Positions 6,426 to 12,768 of a stretch of 13,061 nucleotides of DNA are shown here, piece by piece. This stretch comes from an uncultured bacterium (lineage in GTDB: Bacteria; Bacillota; Clostridia; Oscillospirales; Acutalibacteraceae). The notes below the pieces were generated by a model. That model had not been told where the DNA came from. It saw only the letters and a list, made by a program, of their open reading frames with translations, and ran no database searches. Numbering within the stretch: position 1 is the first letter of the stretch; each line of letters starts with the position of its first letter. The stretch is from positions 1 to 13,061 of the forward strand of contig CAJMOI010000046.1 of NCBI GenBank assembly GCA_905215105.1, read 5' to 3'. A program made the translations under genes and the position numbers.

Positions 6426-6934
6426 GATAGGTTCCTTCTTTCTGAGCATGACAAGTAACCGTGCGTGCATTTCATGCCCGCCCGTTTACTTGCCGCCCTT
6501 CTTTCCAAAAATCAAATATTCTGTTCAACAATTAAACAGCAGGTGTTGAGACAAGCGCATTTTTTCAGATGGTTGCGCTTCCATCCTATTTCGTTTCCGT
6601 TCTTGTTTTTCCCGGTTGCCTGCCGGGGGAAAACAGGAAGCGAAAACGGTGTGCAGGCCGTTCACCTGCATGGTCAGCGTTTCCGTTCGGAAACTGTTAC
6701 CCCCGTAAGCCTGGGGCTGTCTTATCCTCCATAGCTGGCTGCCATGTGGTAGATCGTGCCTGTTGTCGTTACACCTGTGTTTTGGGAAACCTGCTGTTTT
6801 CTCAACCCTCCTTTTCTCATGTCCAATATTGGTACGGCTTATGCCGCCCTGTTGATCGTGCAGCCTGATATGGTATATTTACGCCTTGCTTTCGCTGTTC
6901 CTATATCAGTTTGATTTACAATATACAAACCAAG
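6426..6934. other. About 510 bp without a clear gene: hairpin cluster and two doubtful small ORFs
   Basis: Four hairpins follow each other: 6605-6633 (CCGG core, T/A-rich ends), 6652-6670 (TGCAGG/CCTGCA), 6679-6694 (GTTTCCG/CGGAAAC with a 2-nt loop) and 6701-6716 (CCCC/GGGG). On the minus strand there are two small open frames: 6722-6820 (32 codons, MRKGGLRKQQ...; no ribosome binding site before the ATG) and 6525-6671 (48 codons, MQVNGLHTVF...; weak site at best). I recognise neither. TTTGGGAAACC at 6781-6791 equals the left junction core in the opposite orientation. The region could be a leader RNA, a recombination site for the tyrosine recombinase, or a mobilisation origin. Confidence 0.4.
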
Positions 6935-6981
6935 AAAAAAATATCAGCACCTGCGAAAAAATTTTAATCGCAGGCGCTGAT
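6935..6981 (-). terminator. Second minus-strand terminator after the surface-protein gene
   Basis: ATCAGCACCTGCGA (6943-6956) pairs with TCGCAGGCGCTGAT (6968-6981). The single mismatch becomes a G-U pair in the minus-strand RNA, so the 14-bp stem is continuous only in that direction. It is followed on the minus strand by a run of seven T (6935-6941). It backs up the terminator at 7031-7072 and insulates the recombinase genes from the highly transcribed surface-protein gene. Confidence 0.75.
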
Positions 6982-7030
6982 TTCGTGGTATCAGCCCAGT
7001 GGAACATGGTTGTTTGCTGTTTTTTCAATC

Positions 7031-7072
7031 AAAAAATAACAGGGAGAGGCTCCAGTCGGAACCTCTCCCTGT
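7031..7072 (-). terminator. Terminator of the BspA-like surface-protein gene
   Basis: ACAGGGAGAGG (7039-7049) and CCTCTCCCTGT (7062-7072) form a perfect 11-bp stem, followed on the minus strand by TATTTTTTG. It lies 65 nt after the stop codon of the gene ending at 7137. Confidence 0.85.
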
Positions 7073-7136
7073 CATCGTTATTTTGCGGTTACATGGCTCA
7101 GACACGCTGTGCCGAAGCCATCTGGTTCAAAGGTGT

Positions 7137-10100
7137 TCAGCCCAGCTCCCGATACAGGAAAGTCACGGCCTGAGCGCGGGACACAACCACATCGGGGCTG
7201 AAGGTATTGCCGCCGGTACCGTTGGTGATCCCGTTGGCAATGGCCCAGGTCACAGCATCCGCATAGTAGGCGTCGGTAGCCACATCGCCAAAGTTGCTGC
7301 CAGACACCACCGGGGAACCGGCAGCCCGCCACTGGAAGGTGACAGCCTGAGCACGGGTCACATCCATGTCAGGGCTGAAGGTGGTGGCGCTGGTGCCGTT
7401 GGTCACGCCGTTGGCCACAGCCCACAGCACGGCGTCATAGTAGTAGTCGCTGGTGCTCACATCGGCGAAGGGGTTGGTGCCGGTGGCCTTGGGGGAGCCG
7501 TGGGCTCTCCACAGGAAGGTCACCATCTGAGCACGAGACACGGCCATATTGGGGCCAAAGGTGGTGGCGCTGGTGCCATTGGTCACACCATTCTCCACAG
7601 CCCACAGCACGGCATCATAGTAGTAGTCGCTGGTGCTCACATCAGAGAAGGGGTTGTCGGGTTCAACGACGATCTCCTGGAAGGAGACCTCAACCTCCAC
7701 GGCAGAAGCGGGCATGGTAAAGGTGTACTTGCCGTTGCCCTTATCGGTCAGCTTCACGGTGTCGCCGTCCTTGTCGGTAACAGTCAGTTTAGCCAGCTCA
7801 TAGCCTTCATCGGGAGTGACAGTGATGGTCACCGTGGTACCCTTGGAGGCTCTGGTGGGGCTGACCTTAATGGTGCCGTTGCTGACCTTAGAGGGAGTGC
7901 TGATGGCATAGGTAGTCACACTGGAGCCACCGCCACTGCTGGGACGGGTGTAGGTGTATTCCTGGGTGGCACCGTTGTCAATGGTCATGGTCTGACCGTT
8001 CAGGGTCACAGTAATGCTGCTGCCGGTGCTGTTCTTCACCGTGATGGTGCGGCTGCTGCCGGACACGGTAGCAGTCAGGTTGCCATCATCATTAAAGACC
8101 TCAACAACATCGTTGTCAACGGCTGCATTGACAGCCTCCTGGAAGCTGGCGTAGCCAATACCGTTCACCTCAGCCACGGCCTCGTTGGTCAGGGAGAATG
8201 TGAAGGGGCTAAAACCGTGGGTGGAAGTGAAAGTGACCTTGCCAGTGCTGTCAGCGGTAGCCTCATAGAAGTAGGTGCCGCCGTTGCTGGCCTGATGCTT
8301 CACATACACAGTCTGACTGGCAAAGTTGCTGGGCAGGGTCACGACGATCTCGGCGGGTGTAGTGATTTTCAGTGCCTCCGCACGCTTTACTATCACAGCA
8401 TTTCCGTCAGTGTTTTCTTCTGTCTTGATGTCCACTTCCGCAGAGTTGGTGGCGGTAGAGGCGACCACCTGCATCATGGGAGTGATGTCCAGGGTGATGG
8501 AGGTAATGGCGCTGTTTTCAGCATCCTTGGAAAGCCCCGTGGCCTCGATGTTCAGATAAGTCTGGGTGTAGAGGGAGACCTTTTGCTCCTCGGTGGGGCT
8601 CAACTCTTCTTTGCCCTTGCTAATCAGGGTTTCCTTCTCTGCGGAGCTGTTCAGGCTGTTGGCAGCGGACTGGGCGGCGCTGGTGATGGTTTCATCAGCG
8701 GCCACAGAGCCGGCCACATTACCGGCAGTGTTCTTGTCCTCTGTTTCAGTAATCTTGTCCGTATTGGTTACAGGCTCCTCCACGGTGGGAATCACTGCGC
8801 CCTCGGCAGTGACGGTGATGGTGCAGGTATCCTCCATCACTACGATCTCGCCCACCTTCAGCTGCGCGGTAACGGTGGCAGTGCCCTCAGCCACTCCGGT
8901 AACGGTCTTGCCGCTTACAGTTGCAGCCTCCACGTTGTTGGAGGTAGTTACCAGGGTTACGCCCTCCGGCGCTGTGATGTTTGCAAGGTCATAAGTGCCG
9001 CCTTCACTCAGACTGGCATCCTTCAGAGAAAGGTCATAGCCGATGACGTTGCCCCAATCTCTGCTATCCAGCATGTCTTTATGCCGTTCTACCATTGATA
9101 CGGGGCAGTATACCGTAACCTGCTGCCGAACCGGAGTGCTATCATAGATATTCTTGATGCCAGCCCCTGTAATATTGAAATCTGTCGGCATCATTACAAA
9201 GGTGCAGGTTCTACCATGGGTAGGAAATGCATCAGTGCCAATAGAAACGACACTTGCAGGTACAACAGTGTAGGTGAGCCCGCTGGACCCAAATGCAGAA
9301 GGTCCAATGGCCGTTGTTCCTTCCGGTATCTGGATGGAAGTTAAAGCGTCAGCATCCCAAAAAGCAGATTCCCCAATCTCACGCAAATTTTCCGGAAGTG
9401 TCACCGTTTCCAGCGCAAAACAATTCCAAAATGTGCGATCCTGAATCACCGACAATTGATCAGGCAGTGCAACGGATTTCAAAGCGGAACAGCCAGTGAA
9501 AGCACCTCTGCCCAATTCCATCAATGTACTGGGAAGCTGGATGGTTTCCAGTTTATTTGCCCCCGAGAAGGCGGCTCCGCCAATGGCGGTGACGCCTTCA
9601 GGGATCACCATATTTGTCAATCCTGTGCAGCTTAAAAAAGCATAATCTTCAATTGTTTGCAGACTGCCAGGCAGTGTAATGGAGGTCAGATTGCTACAGC
9701 CCTTAAACATATTCTCAGTTATCACAGTGCGTGTACTGTTCTCCGGGAAAGTAACGGCTGTAATCGTGGTTCCCACCAGAGCGCCTTCTGCAATGGTTGT
9801 CACACTGTCAGGGATTTCGTAAGTTTTGCTTTCATAATTGAATACACGGAGCAGTTCCGTCTTGTCACCGTTATAAAGAATCCCATCCTCTGTGACAAAA
9901 TACTCAGACGCACCCACATCAATATTCTTCAGACTGGTGCAGCCGCTGAATGCCGTGGCATCCATCTCGGTGACCGATGTTGGAATCTCAATTGATTCCA
10001 AGATAGAACAGTTTTTGAATGCGTTGGCGGGAATGGCAGGAATCCCGTTGGGGAGCGTAACAGAAGTTAACTTGGAGCAGCCCTCCAAAACCTTTTCAGG

Positions 10101-11060
10101 CAGTTCCGTCACCGTATTGGGGAATGCAATCTCCGTCAGATTCCAGCACCCCAGGAACGCCGAAGAGCCGAGCGTTGTCAGCTGGCTGCCTGCTTCAAAG
10201 ACAACCTTTGTAAAATCCGTGCTGTTGAACGCGTTAGACCCAATTTCGGTGACTGTATTTGGAATGGTAAATTCTCCGGTCAGGCAGGTGTTTCTAAAGG
10301 CGCCTTTTCCGATCTTTGTCACACCGTCCAAACCTGTAACGGTTGCAAGGGGAGTATTGTAGAACGCATTTTCAGGAATCTCCGTGACCCCAGACGGAAT
10401 ATCAATACTCGTCAGCTTTGTACCGCAAAATGCGCCTCGCCCGATAGAGGTAAGGCCAACCGGCAAGGTGATGCTGGACAGAGAGCCAGAAGCGTTACAA
10501 TAAAAACAGCTTGCCGGGATTGCTGTCAGCTTAGAGTTTTCAGCAAATGTGACAGTCGTCAAATTTGTGCAATTCTGAAATATCTTGGTTCCCAATGTCG
10601 TCACCGAAGCCGGGATATGAATGCTTTTCAGTTTGCGGGAGCCAATAAAGGCCTCAGCACCGATTGTCTCCAGCCCCTCATTCAACGTAATAGAGAATGT
10701 ATTTTTACCCATATTCATGGGGCTGCCAATATAGCCGAACGCCGTCTGTCCAATGGTCTTGACGCTGGAGGGCACTGTAACAGCGCCCAAATCTACGCAG
10801 CTCCGGAAAGCATCGTTCCCGATTGCAGTTACACTGTATGACGTCGTACCGTCGGACACCGTTTCCGGGATAGTAATATCACCGGTATACAAGGTTCCAT
10901 CACCCTTTTTGGTGACCGACACCGTATCAGCACCTGTCACCTCATAGGTGATTCCACCCGCATCAAAAGTCGTTCCTACATCTGCCGCCAGCGCTGTCAT
11001 AGGCAACATGGTCGCCAGCAAACATAGAGCCGTCAATATGGACAATATTCGTTTTTTCAT
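7137..11060 (-). CDS. Secreted BspA-type leucine-rich-repeat surface protein with three SLH domains
   Basis: The 1307-residue protein starts at the ATG at 11060, with GAGAGGAG 8 nt upstream. Residues 1-26 are a typical signal peptide (KKR, hydrophobic core, TALAA). About 60-640 is a BspA-like LRR array with units of the form AF-x-x-C-x-x-L-x-x-[IV]-x-[IL]-P-x-x-[VL]-x-x-I. An Ig/Big2-like segment covers about 680-755 (VSGKTVTGVAEGTATVTA), then a Thr/Glu/Ala-rich linker. About 1050-1130 is a beta-rich repeat module (GTTVTITVTPDEGYELAKLT). Three SLH domains fill about 1136-1307 (NPFSDVSTSDYYYDAVLWAV, repeated). SLH domains bind secondary cell-wall polymer, so the LRR array should be displayed outside the cell, probably for adhesion to host or bacterial partners. 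It is the main cargo of the element. Confidence 0.95.
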   Translation of the reverse strand: MKKRILSILTALCLLATMLPMTALAADVGTTFDAGGITYEVTGADTVSVTKKGDGTLYTGDITIPETVSDGTTSYSVTAIGNDAFRSCVDLGAVTVPSSVKTIGQTAFGYIGSPMNMGKNTFSITLNEGLETIGAEAFIGSRKLKSIHIPASVTTLGTKIFQNCTNLTTVTFAENSKLTAIPASCFYCNASGSLSSITLPVGLTSIGRGAFCGTKLTSIDIPSGVTEIPENAFYNTPLATVTGLDGVTKIGKGAFRNTCLTGEFTIPNTVTEIGSNAFNSTDFTKVVFEAGSQLTTLGSSAFLGCWNLTEIAFPNTVTELPEKVLEGCSKLTSVTLPNGIPAIPANAFKNCSILESIEIPTSVTEMDATAFSGCTSLKNIDVGASEYFVTEDGILYNGDKTELLRVFNYESKTYEIPDSVTTIAEGALVGTTITAVTFPENSTRTVITENMFKGCSNLTSITLPGSLQTIEDYAFLSCTGLTNMVIPEGVTAIGGAAFSGANKLETIQLPSTLMELGRGAFTGCSALKSVALPDQLSVIQDRTFWNCFALETVTLPENLREIGESAFWDADALTSIQIPEGTTAIGPSAFGSSGLTYTVVPASVVSIGTDAFPTHGRTCTFVMMPTDFNITGAGIKNIYDSTPVRQQVTVYCPVSMVERHKDMLDSRDWGNVIGYDLSLKDASLSEGGTYDLANITAPEGVTLVTTSNNVEAATVSGKTVTGVAEGTATVTAQLKVGEIVVMEDTCTITVTAEGAVIPTVEEPVTNTDKITETEDKNTAGNVAGSVAADETITSAAQSAANSLNSSAEKETLISKGKEELSPTEEQKVSLYTQTYLNIEATGLSKDAENSAITSITLDITPMMQVVASTATNSAEVDIKTEENTDGNAVIVKRAEALKITTPAEIVVTLPSNFASQTVYVKHQASNGGTYFYEATADSTGKVTFTSTHGFSPFTFSLTNEAVAEVNGIGYASFQEAVNAAVDNDVVEVFNDDGNLTATVSGSSRTITVKNSTGSSITVTLNGQTMTIDNGATQEYTYTRPSSGGGSSVTTYAISTPSKVSNGTIKVSPTRASKGTTVTITVTPDEGYELAKLTVTDKDGDTVKLTDKGNGKYTFTMPASAVEVEVSFQEIVVEPDNPFSDVSTSDYYYDAVLWAVENGVTNGTSATTFGPNMAVSRAQMVTFLWRAHGSPKATGTNPFADVSTSDYYYDAVLWAVANGVTNGTSATTFSPDMDVTRAQAVTFQWRAAGSPVVSGSNFGDVATDAYYADAVTWAIANGITNGTGGNTFSPDVVVSRAQAVTFLYRELG
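7381..7656 (-). repeat. Two near-identical roughly 96-bp copies, 180 bp apart, encoding SLH1 and SLH2
   Basis: 7381-7476 and 7561-7656 are nearly identical at the DNA level, with differences mostly at synonymous positions and around the AN/EN residues. Both encode TSATTF preceded by DYYYDAVLWAV and GVTNG. The third SLH unit (7141-7290) is clearly more diverged. The likeness suggests recent duplication or gene conversion, and the spacing of 60 codons would let recombination add or drop one SLH domain in frame. Confidence 0.8.
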
Positions 11061-11094
11061 TGCTTGTACTCCTCTCGTTTACACATTTTTCAAT

Positions 11095-11110
11095 CAGGGT
11101 ACGCACCCTG
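11095..11110 (-). other. Small hairpin in the 5' leader of the surface-protein gene
   Basis: CAGGGT and ACCCTG form a 6-bp stem with a 4-nt loop, between the promoter (-10 at 11126-11131) and the ribosome binding site. It may protect the 5' end of the mRNA or act in control; there is no T-run, so it is not a terminator. Confidence 0.4.
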
Positions 11111-11125
11111 GATTTTACATTGTGG

Positions 11126-11154
11126 ATTATACCCGATATATCGGGAATATTCAA
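11126..11154 (-). promoter_or_regulatory. Promoter of the surface-protein gene with a 14-bp palindromic operator in its spacer
   Basis: On the minus strand TTGAAT (11149-11154) and a perfect TATAAT (11126-11131) are 17 nt apart, about 65 nt before the ATG at 11060. The spacer contains the perfect palindrome CCCGATATATCGGG (11132-11145). A dimeric repressor bound there would block RNA polymerase directly. The same stretch overlaps a weaker possible plus-strand promoter, TTTACA (11114-11119) and TATATC (11137-11142) with a 17-nt spacer, for the XRE gene at 11202. One regulator could therefore control both genes. Confidence 0.7.
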
Positions 11155-11201
11155 GGTCCACACCGGGAAATATAATGGAAACCACGGGTGAGGTGGTTTT
11201 T

Positions 11202-11408
11202 TTGATCGTTTATGACCCGCTTTGGGCAACCATGAAGCGCAGGGGGATCACAACTTATACGCTGATCAAGGACTATTCCTTCAGCCGGGGAACCCTGGAC
11301 TCCCTGAAGCACAACCGGAATATCTCCACCGCCACATTGAATGATCTGTGCCGGATTCTCTCCTGCAAGGTGGACGACATTCTGGAATATATCCCTGATG
11401 AAAGCTGA
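11202..11408 (+). CDS. Small XRE/Cro-C1-type regulator, divergent from the surface-protein gene
   Basis: The 68-residue protein consists only of a helix-turn-helix domain: IVYDPLWATMKRRGITTYTL, FSRGTLDSLKHNRNISTATL, then LCRILSCKVDDILEYIPD. It is the short YDPLW-type XRE family common in Firmicutes. I chose the TTG at 11202 because GAGGTGG lies 5 nt upstream and family members begin with M-I-x-Y-D-P-L-W. An ATG at 11175 would add nine atypical residues without a ribosome binding site. It faces away from the surface-protein gene across 141 bp that hold the palindromic operator, so it is the best candidate for its regulator; that is inferred from position. Confidence 0.85.
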   Translation: MIVYDPLWATMKRRGITTYTLIKDYSFSRGTLDSLKHNRNISTATLNDLCRILSCKVDDILEYIPDES

Positions 11409-11454
11409 AAGGCGCGTTCAGACACAATTATCCTGTGTCCAAACGCGCCTTTTT
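11408..11454 (+). terminator. Terminator of the small XRE gene
   Basis: AAAGGCGCGTT and AACGCGCCTTT form the outer stem, with GACACA/TGTGTC continuing inside past a small internal loop. A T-run follows on the plus strand (11450-11454). The hairpin begins at the stop codon. On the minus strand it has a weaker T-run and may partly stop transcripts coming from 11550. Confidence 0.85.
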
Positions 11455-11490
11455 CTATATTTGGGCATAACAATAGGCAGAGAAAAGCTA

Positions 11491-11545
11491 CTGCTCTGCT
11501 CTGCTCTGCTCTGCTCTGCTCTGCTCTGCTCTGCTCTGCTCTGCT
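11491..11545. repeat. Pentanucleotide tandem repeat, (CTGCT)11
   Basis: Eleven perfect copies of CTGCT run without interruption for 55 bp. A unit length of five is not a multiple of three, the type used for slipped-strand phase variation. The minus-strand -10 box at 11549-11554 ends 3 bp from the repeat, so the predicted transcription start falls inside it. The repeat is upstream of, and the promoter points towards, the surface-protein gene, with the XRE gene (antisense) and its terminator in between. Confidence 0.95.
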
Positions 11546-11548
11546 GTC

Positions 11549-11578
11549 AGTATATTGCGCCTTCTCATAGGTTGTCAA
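11549..11578 (-). promoter_or_regulatory. Strong minus-strand promoter reading into the pentamer repeat
   Basis: On the minus strand a perfect TTGACA (11573-11578) and TATACT (11549-11554) are 18 nt apart. Transcription would begin near 11542, within (CTGCT)11. The RNA would be antisense to the small XRE gene and points to the surface-protein gene. It may stop at the hairpin 11408-11454. Confidence 0.6.
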
Positions 11579-11603
11579 CCCCTGATTCTTCTGACTTTTC
11601 CAC

Positions 11604-11632
11604 ATTGTACCACAGTCCATGGTATCTGTAAA
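11604..11632 (-). promoter_or_regulatory. Second minus-strand promoter upstream of the repeat
   Basis: TTTACA (11627-11632) and TACAAT (11604-11609) on the minus strand are 17 nt apart, with a TG one base before the -10 box (extended -10). Its start would be near 11597, so its RNA includes the whole repeat. Confidence 0.45.
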
Positions 11633-11908
11633 GTTTCTTTTCTAAAGCAATCAGTAGGCCAGTTCCCACAGCTGTGAATGCTGGATTATGTCGCACCATT
11701 ATAAGCATGATTTGTGCGCCCCTTGATAAAAGCGCAGCTACCGCACAGAGGGACACATACACATTCTTTCGGACGAGACGAACTATGTGTTGCCTTGAAA
11801 TTATGCCTTGTCATCTCTTGGTTCAGCCTCAGCTCCACTGTATCATCCAGCGGAAGATCCCTTGATAGAAGGGCTTGCTCATATCGTAAGCATGGGTTGT
11901 AGGTACGG

Positions 11909-11927
11909 TATCTTTAACTATGGGAAA
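11909..11927. repeat. Right arm of the element's inverted terminal repeat / attP half-site
   Basis: TATCTTTAACTATGGGAAA is the reverse complement, at 17 of 19 positions, of 3473-3491. With the neighbouring core it also forms a local TGGGAAA/TTTCCCA inverted repeat (11921-11940) around 6 nt. Confidence 0.75.
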
Positions 11928-12039
11928 CGCCGTTTTCCCACTTTGAGACGGTTTGCCTTACCACATGCAGCTGGACGGCCAGCTCTTCCTGACTCATTCC
12001 TTTGGCTTTGCGCAGGGCTTTGATTTGCTCGTGAAGCAT
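11914..12039 (-). pseudogene. XRE-SdpI-like regulator, N-terminal part, split by the element
   Basis: The ATG at 12039 has AAAGGAG (12049-12055) 9 nt upstream. The frame gives MLHEQIKALRKAKGMSQEEL, AVQLHVVRQTVSKWE and then NGVSHS before a TAA inside the element. This is the first part of an XRE helix-turn-helix, broken after the recognition helix. The last six codons are encoded partly by element sequence. The remaining 259 codons are at 2700-3479. In the inserted state the cell can make only a 41-residue peptide lacking the rest of the DNA-binding fold and the membrane part. Confidence 0.85.
11930..11940. repeat. Right attachment core (att) of the serine-recombinase element
   Basis: CCGTTTTCCCA matches the left core CCGGTTTCCCA at 10 of 11 positions in direct orientation. 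On the minus strand it encodes W-E-N-G where the left copy encodes W-E-T-G, both fitting the conserved position of an XRE helix-turn-helix. Confidence 0.8.
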
Positions 12040-12145
12040 AGGTTCGCGCTCCTTTCCCCAGGAATCTGCACAGCTCTATGATACCCTCAGATGCCTTGCA
12101 GGGCAAGCAACAGAACTTAACAGGGGGGTGTCTAAGCCAGAAACC

Positions 12146-12730
12146 TCACACCCGCTGAACCAGCAGCCCATGCCGGTTGCAGTACCAGTACAGATACCCG
12201 CCCTGGCGCAGGGAAAAGCGGCAGGCGGCGCTGCCCTCGGGGTAGAGCTTGACCAGCTGCACCCGGTCTGAGGTGACATAGGCCAGGAAGGAGATGTAGT
12301 GGGTTTTCGTCATGGGGTGGGCGAGGGTGACGTAGTGCTCGTCCTCCACCTCCTCCACGGACAGATGGTGGTCCTGGTCGGGGGCCTCCGCCTCCAGCGG
12401 GGGCAGGGCCACCCCGCAGCAGCTGACCACCACTTCTCCCACGGCGTGGATGATGTTGCCGCAGATGGGGCAGACGTAAAACTTGGTCCGCAGCAGGTTG
12501 GCCGAGCGGTTGCGGTTGCGGACGGCGTCCCCCGACATCAGCTCCAGCACAGAGACCCCCAGGGCGGCGGACAGGGGGGTGAGCAGGGAGATGTCCGGCA
12601 GGCCCTTGCCCGTCTCCCACTTGGAGACGGTTTTGTGGCTCACGTCGATCTTTGCTGCCAGTTCTGCCTGGGTGAGCTTTCTGGCCTCCCGCAGCTGCTT
12701 GATGGTGCTTCCGGTTACATAGGCGTCCAT
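12146..12730 (-). CDS. XRE regulator fused to a desulfoferrodoxin-like (superoxide reductase) domain
   Basis: The 194-residue protein starts at the ATG at 12730 with AAGGAGC about 8 nt upstream. Residues 6-66 are an XRE helix-turn-helix (LTQAELAAKIDVSHKTVSKW). Residues 84-106 have the desulfoferrodoxin N-terminal pattern, FYVCPICGNII then SCCG (C87, C90, C104, C105), a rubredoxin-type iron site. Residues 118-190 match the superoxide reductase fold: H122, H138 and H144 in AHPMTKTHYISF, and C184/H187 in YWYCNRHGLL. These are the five ligands expected for the Fe(His)4Cys centre. The usual E-K-H at the first histidine reads D-H-H. It is likely a redox- or superoxide-responsive transcription regulator. 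It lies just upstream of the split XRE-SdpI gene in the same direction. Confidence 0.85.
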   Translation of the reverse strand: MDAYVTGSTIKQLREARKLTQAELAAKIDVSHKTVSKWETGKGLPDISLLTPLSAALGVSVLELMSGDAVRNRNRSANLLRTKFYVCPICGNIIHAVGEVVVSCCGVALPPLEAEAPDQDHHLSVEEVEDEHYVTLAHPMTKTHYISFLAYVTSDRVQLVKLYPEGSAACRFSLRQGGYLYWYCNRHGLLVQRV

Positions 12731-12759
12731 AGTTGCGCTCCTTTTCTCAAACTGACGCC

Positions 12760-12768
12760 ATGATACCA
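12760..12768 (-). promoter_or_regulatory. Extended -10 element for the XRE-desulfoferrodoxin gene
   Basis: On the minus strand TGGTATCAT (TG, one base, TATCAT) lies 30 nt before the ATG at 12730. No clear -35 box is seen, as is common for extended -10 promoters. Confidence 0.35.

Larger units (their letters stand above)
11455..11913. other. Right-end stretch of the element: no convincing gene, but promoters and a tandem repeat
   Basis: It contains an (CTGCT)11 repeat (11491-11545) and two good minus-strand promoters. A minus-strand frame of 65 codons (11565-11762, MYVSLCAVAALLSRG...) has no good ribosome binding site and no family I recognise. Another frame (115 codons, 11273-11620) reads through the pentamer repeat as SRAEQ units and into the antisense of the XRE gene; it also lacks a ribosome binding site. 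I treat both as chance or decayed. Confidence 0.5.
3480..11940. mobile_element. 8,461-bp serine-recombinase element carrying a BspA-like surface protein, inserted in an XRE gene
   Basis: The ends are defined by an 11-bp direct repeat with one mismatch (3469-3479, 11930-11940), a 19-bp imperfect inverted repeat, and a resident gene split at that point. Deleting one period of 8,461 bp restores a continuous XRE-SdpI reading frame. The content is: a large serine recombinase beside the left end, a TnpW-like protein, a tyrosine recombinase, a roughly 500-bp structured noncoding stretch, the LRR-SLH surface protein, a small XRE regulator, and a right-end stretch with an (CTGCT)11 repeat. No relaxase or transfer genes are present, so it is best called an integrative element or large transposon of Tn4451-like style. 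Confidence 0.85.

Noticed and set aside
6999..9098. A 699-codon open frame on the plus strand, rich in Gly, His, Val and Ala
   Set aside because: It is antisense to the C-terminal half of the surface-protein gene, whose frame has a signal peptide, LRR and SLH domains. Repetitive GC-rich codons opposite Thr/Val/Asp codons make such shadow frames.
11491..11545. CRISPR array
   Set aside because: The repeat unit is 5 bp with no spacers, and no cas genes are present in the window.
11273..11620. A 115-codon minus-strand frame that reads the pentamer repeat as SRAEQ units, as a phase-variable gene
   Set aside because: It has no ribosome binding site, runs antisense through the XRE terminator and coding region, and shows no family pattern. 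The repeat is better linked to the promoter next to it.
3473..11927. A DDE transposon with terminal inverted repeats and target duplication
   Set aside because: No DDE transposase is present. The inverted arms are better read as attP half-sites, because a large serine recombinase abuts one end. Ending the element at the arms would leave a two-residue insertion in the W-E-x-G-x-S-x-P motif of the joined gene.
12121..12160. A terminator after the XRE-desulfoferrodoxin gene (GGGTGT/ACACCC)
   Set aside because: The stem is only 6 bp with a long loop and no T-run on the minus strand, so I do not list it.
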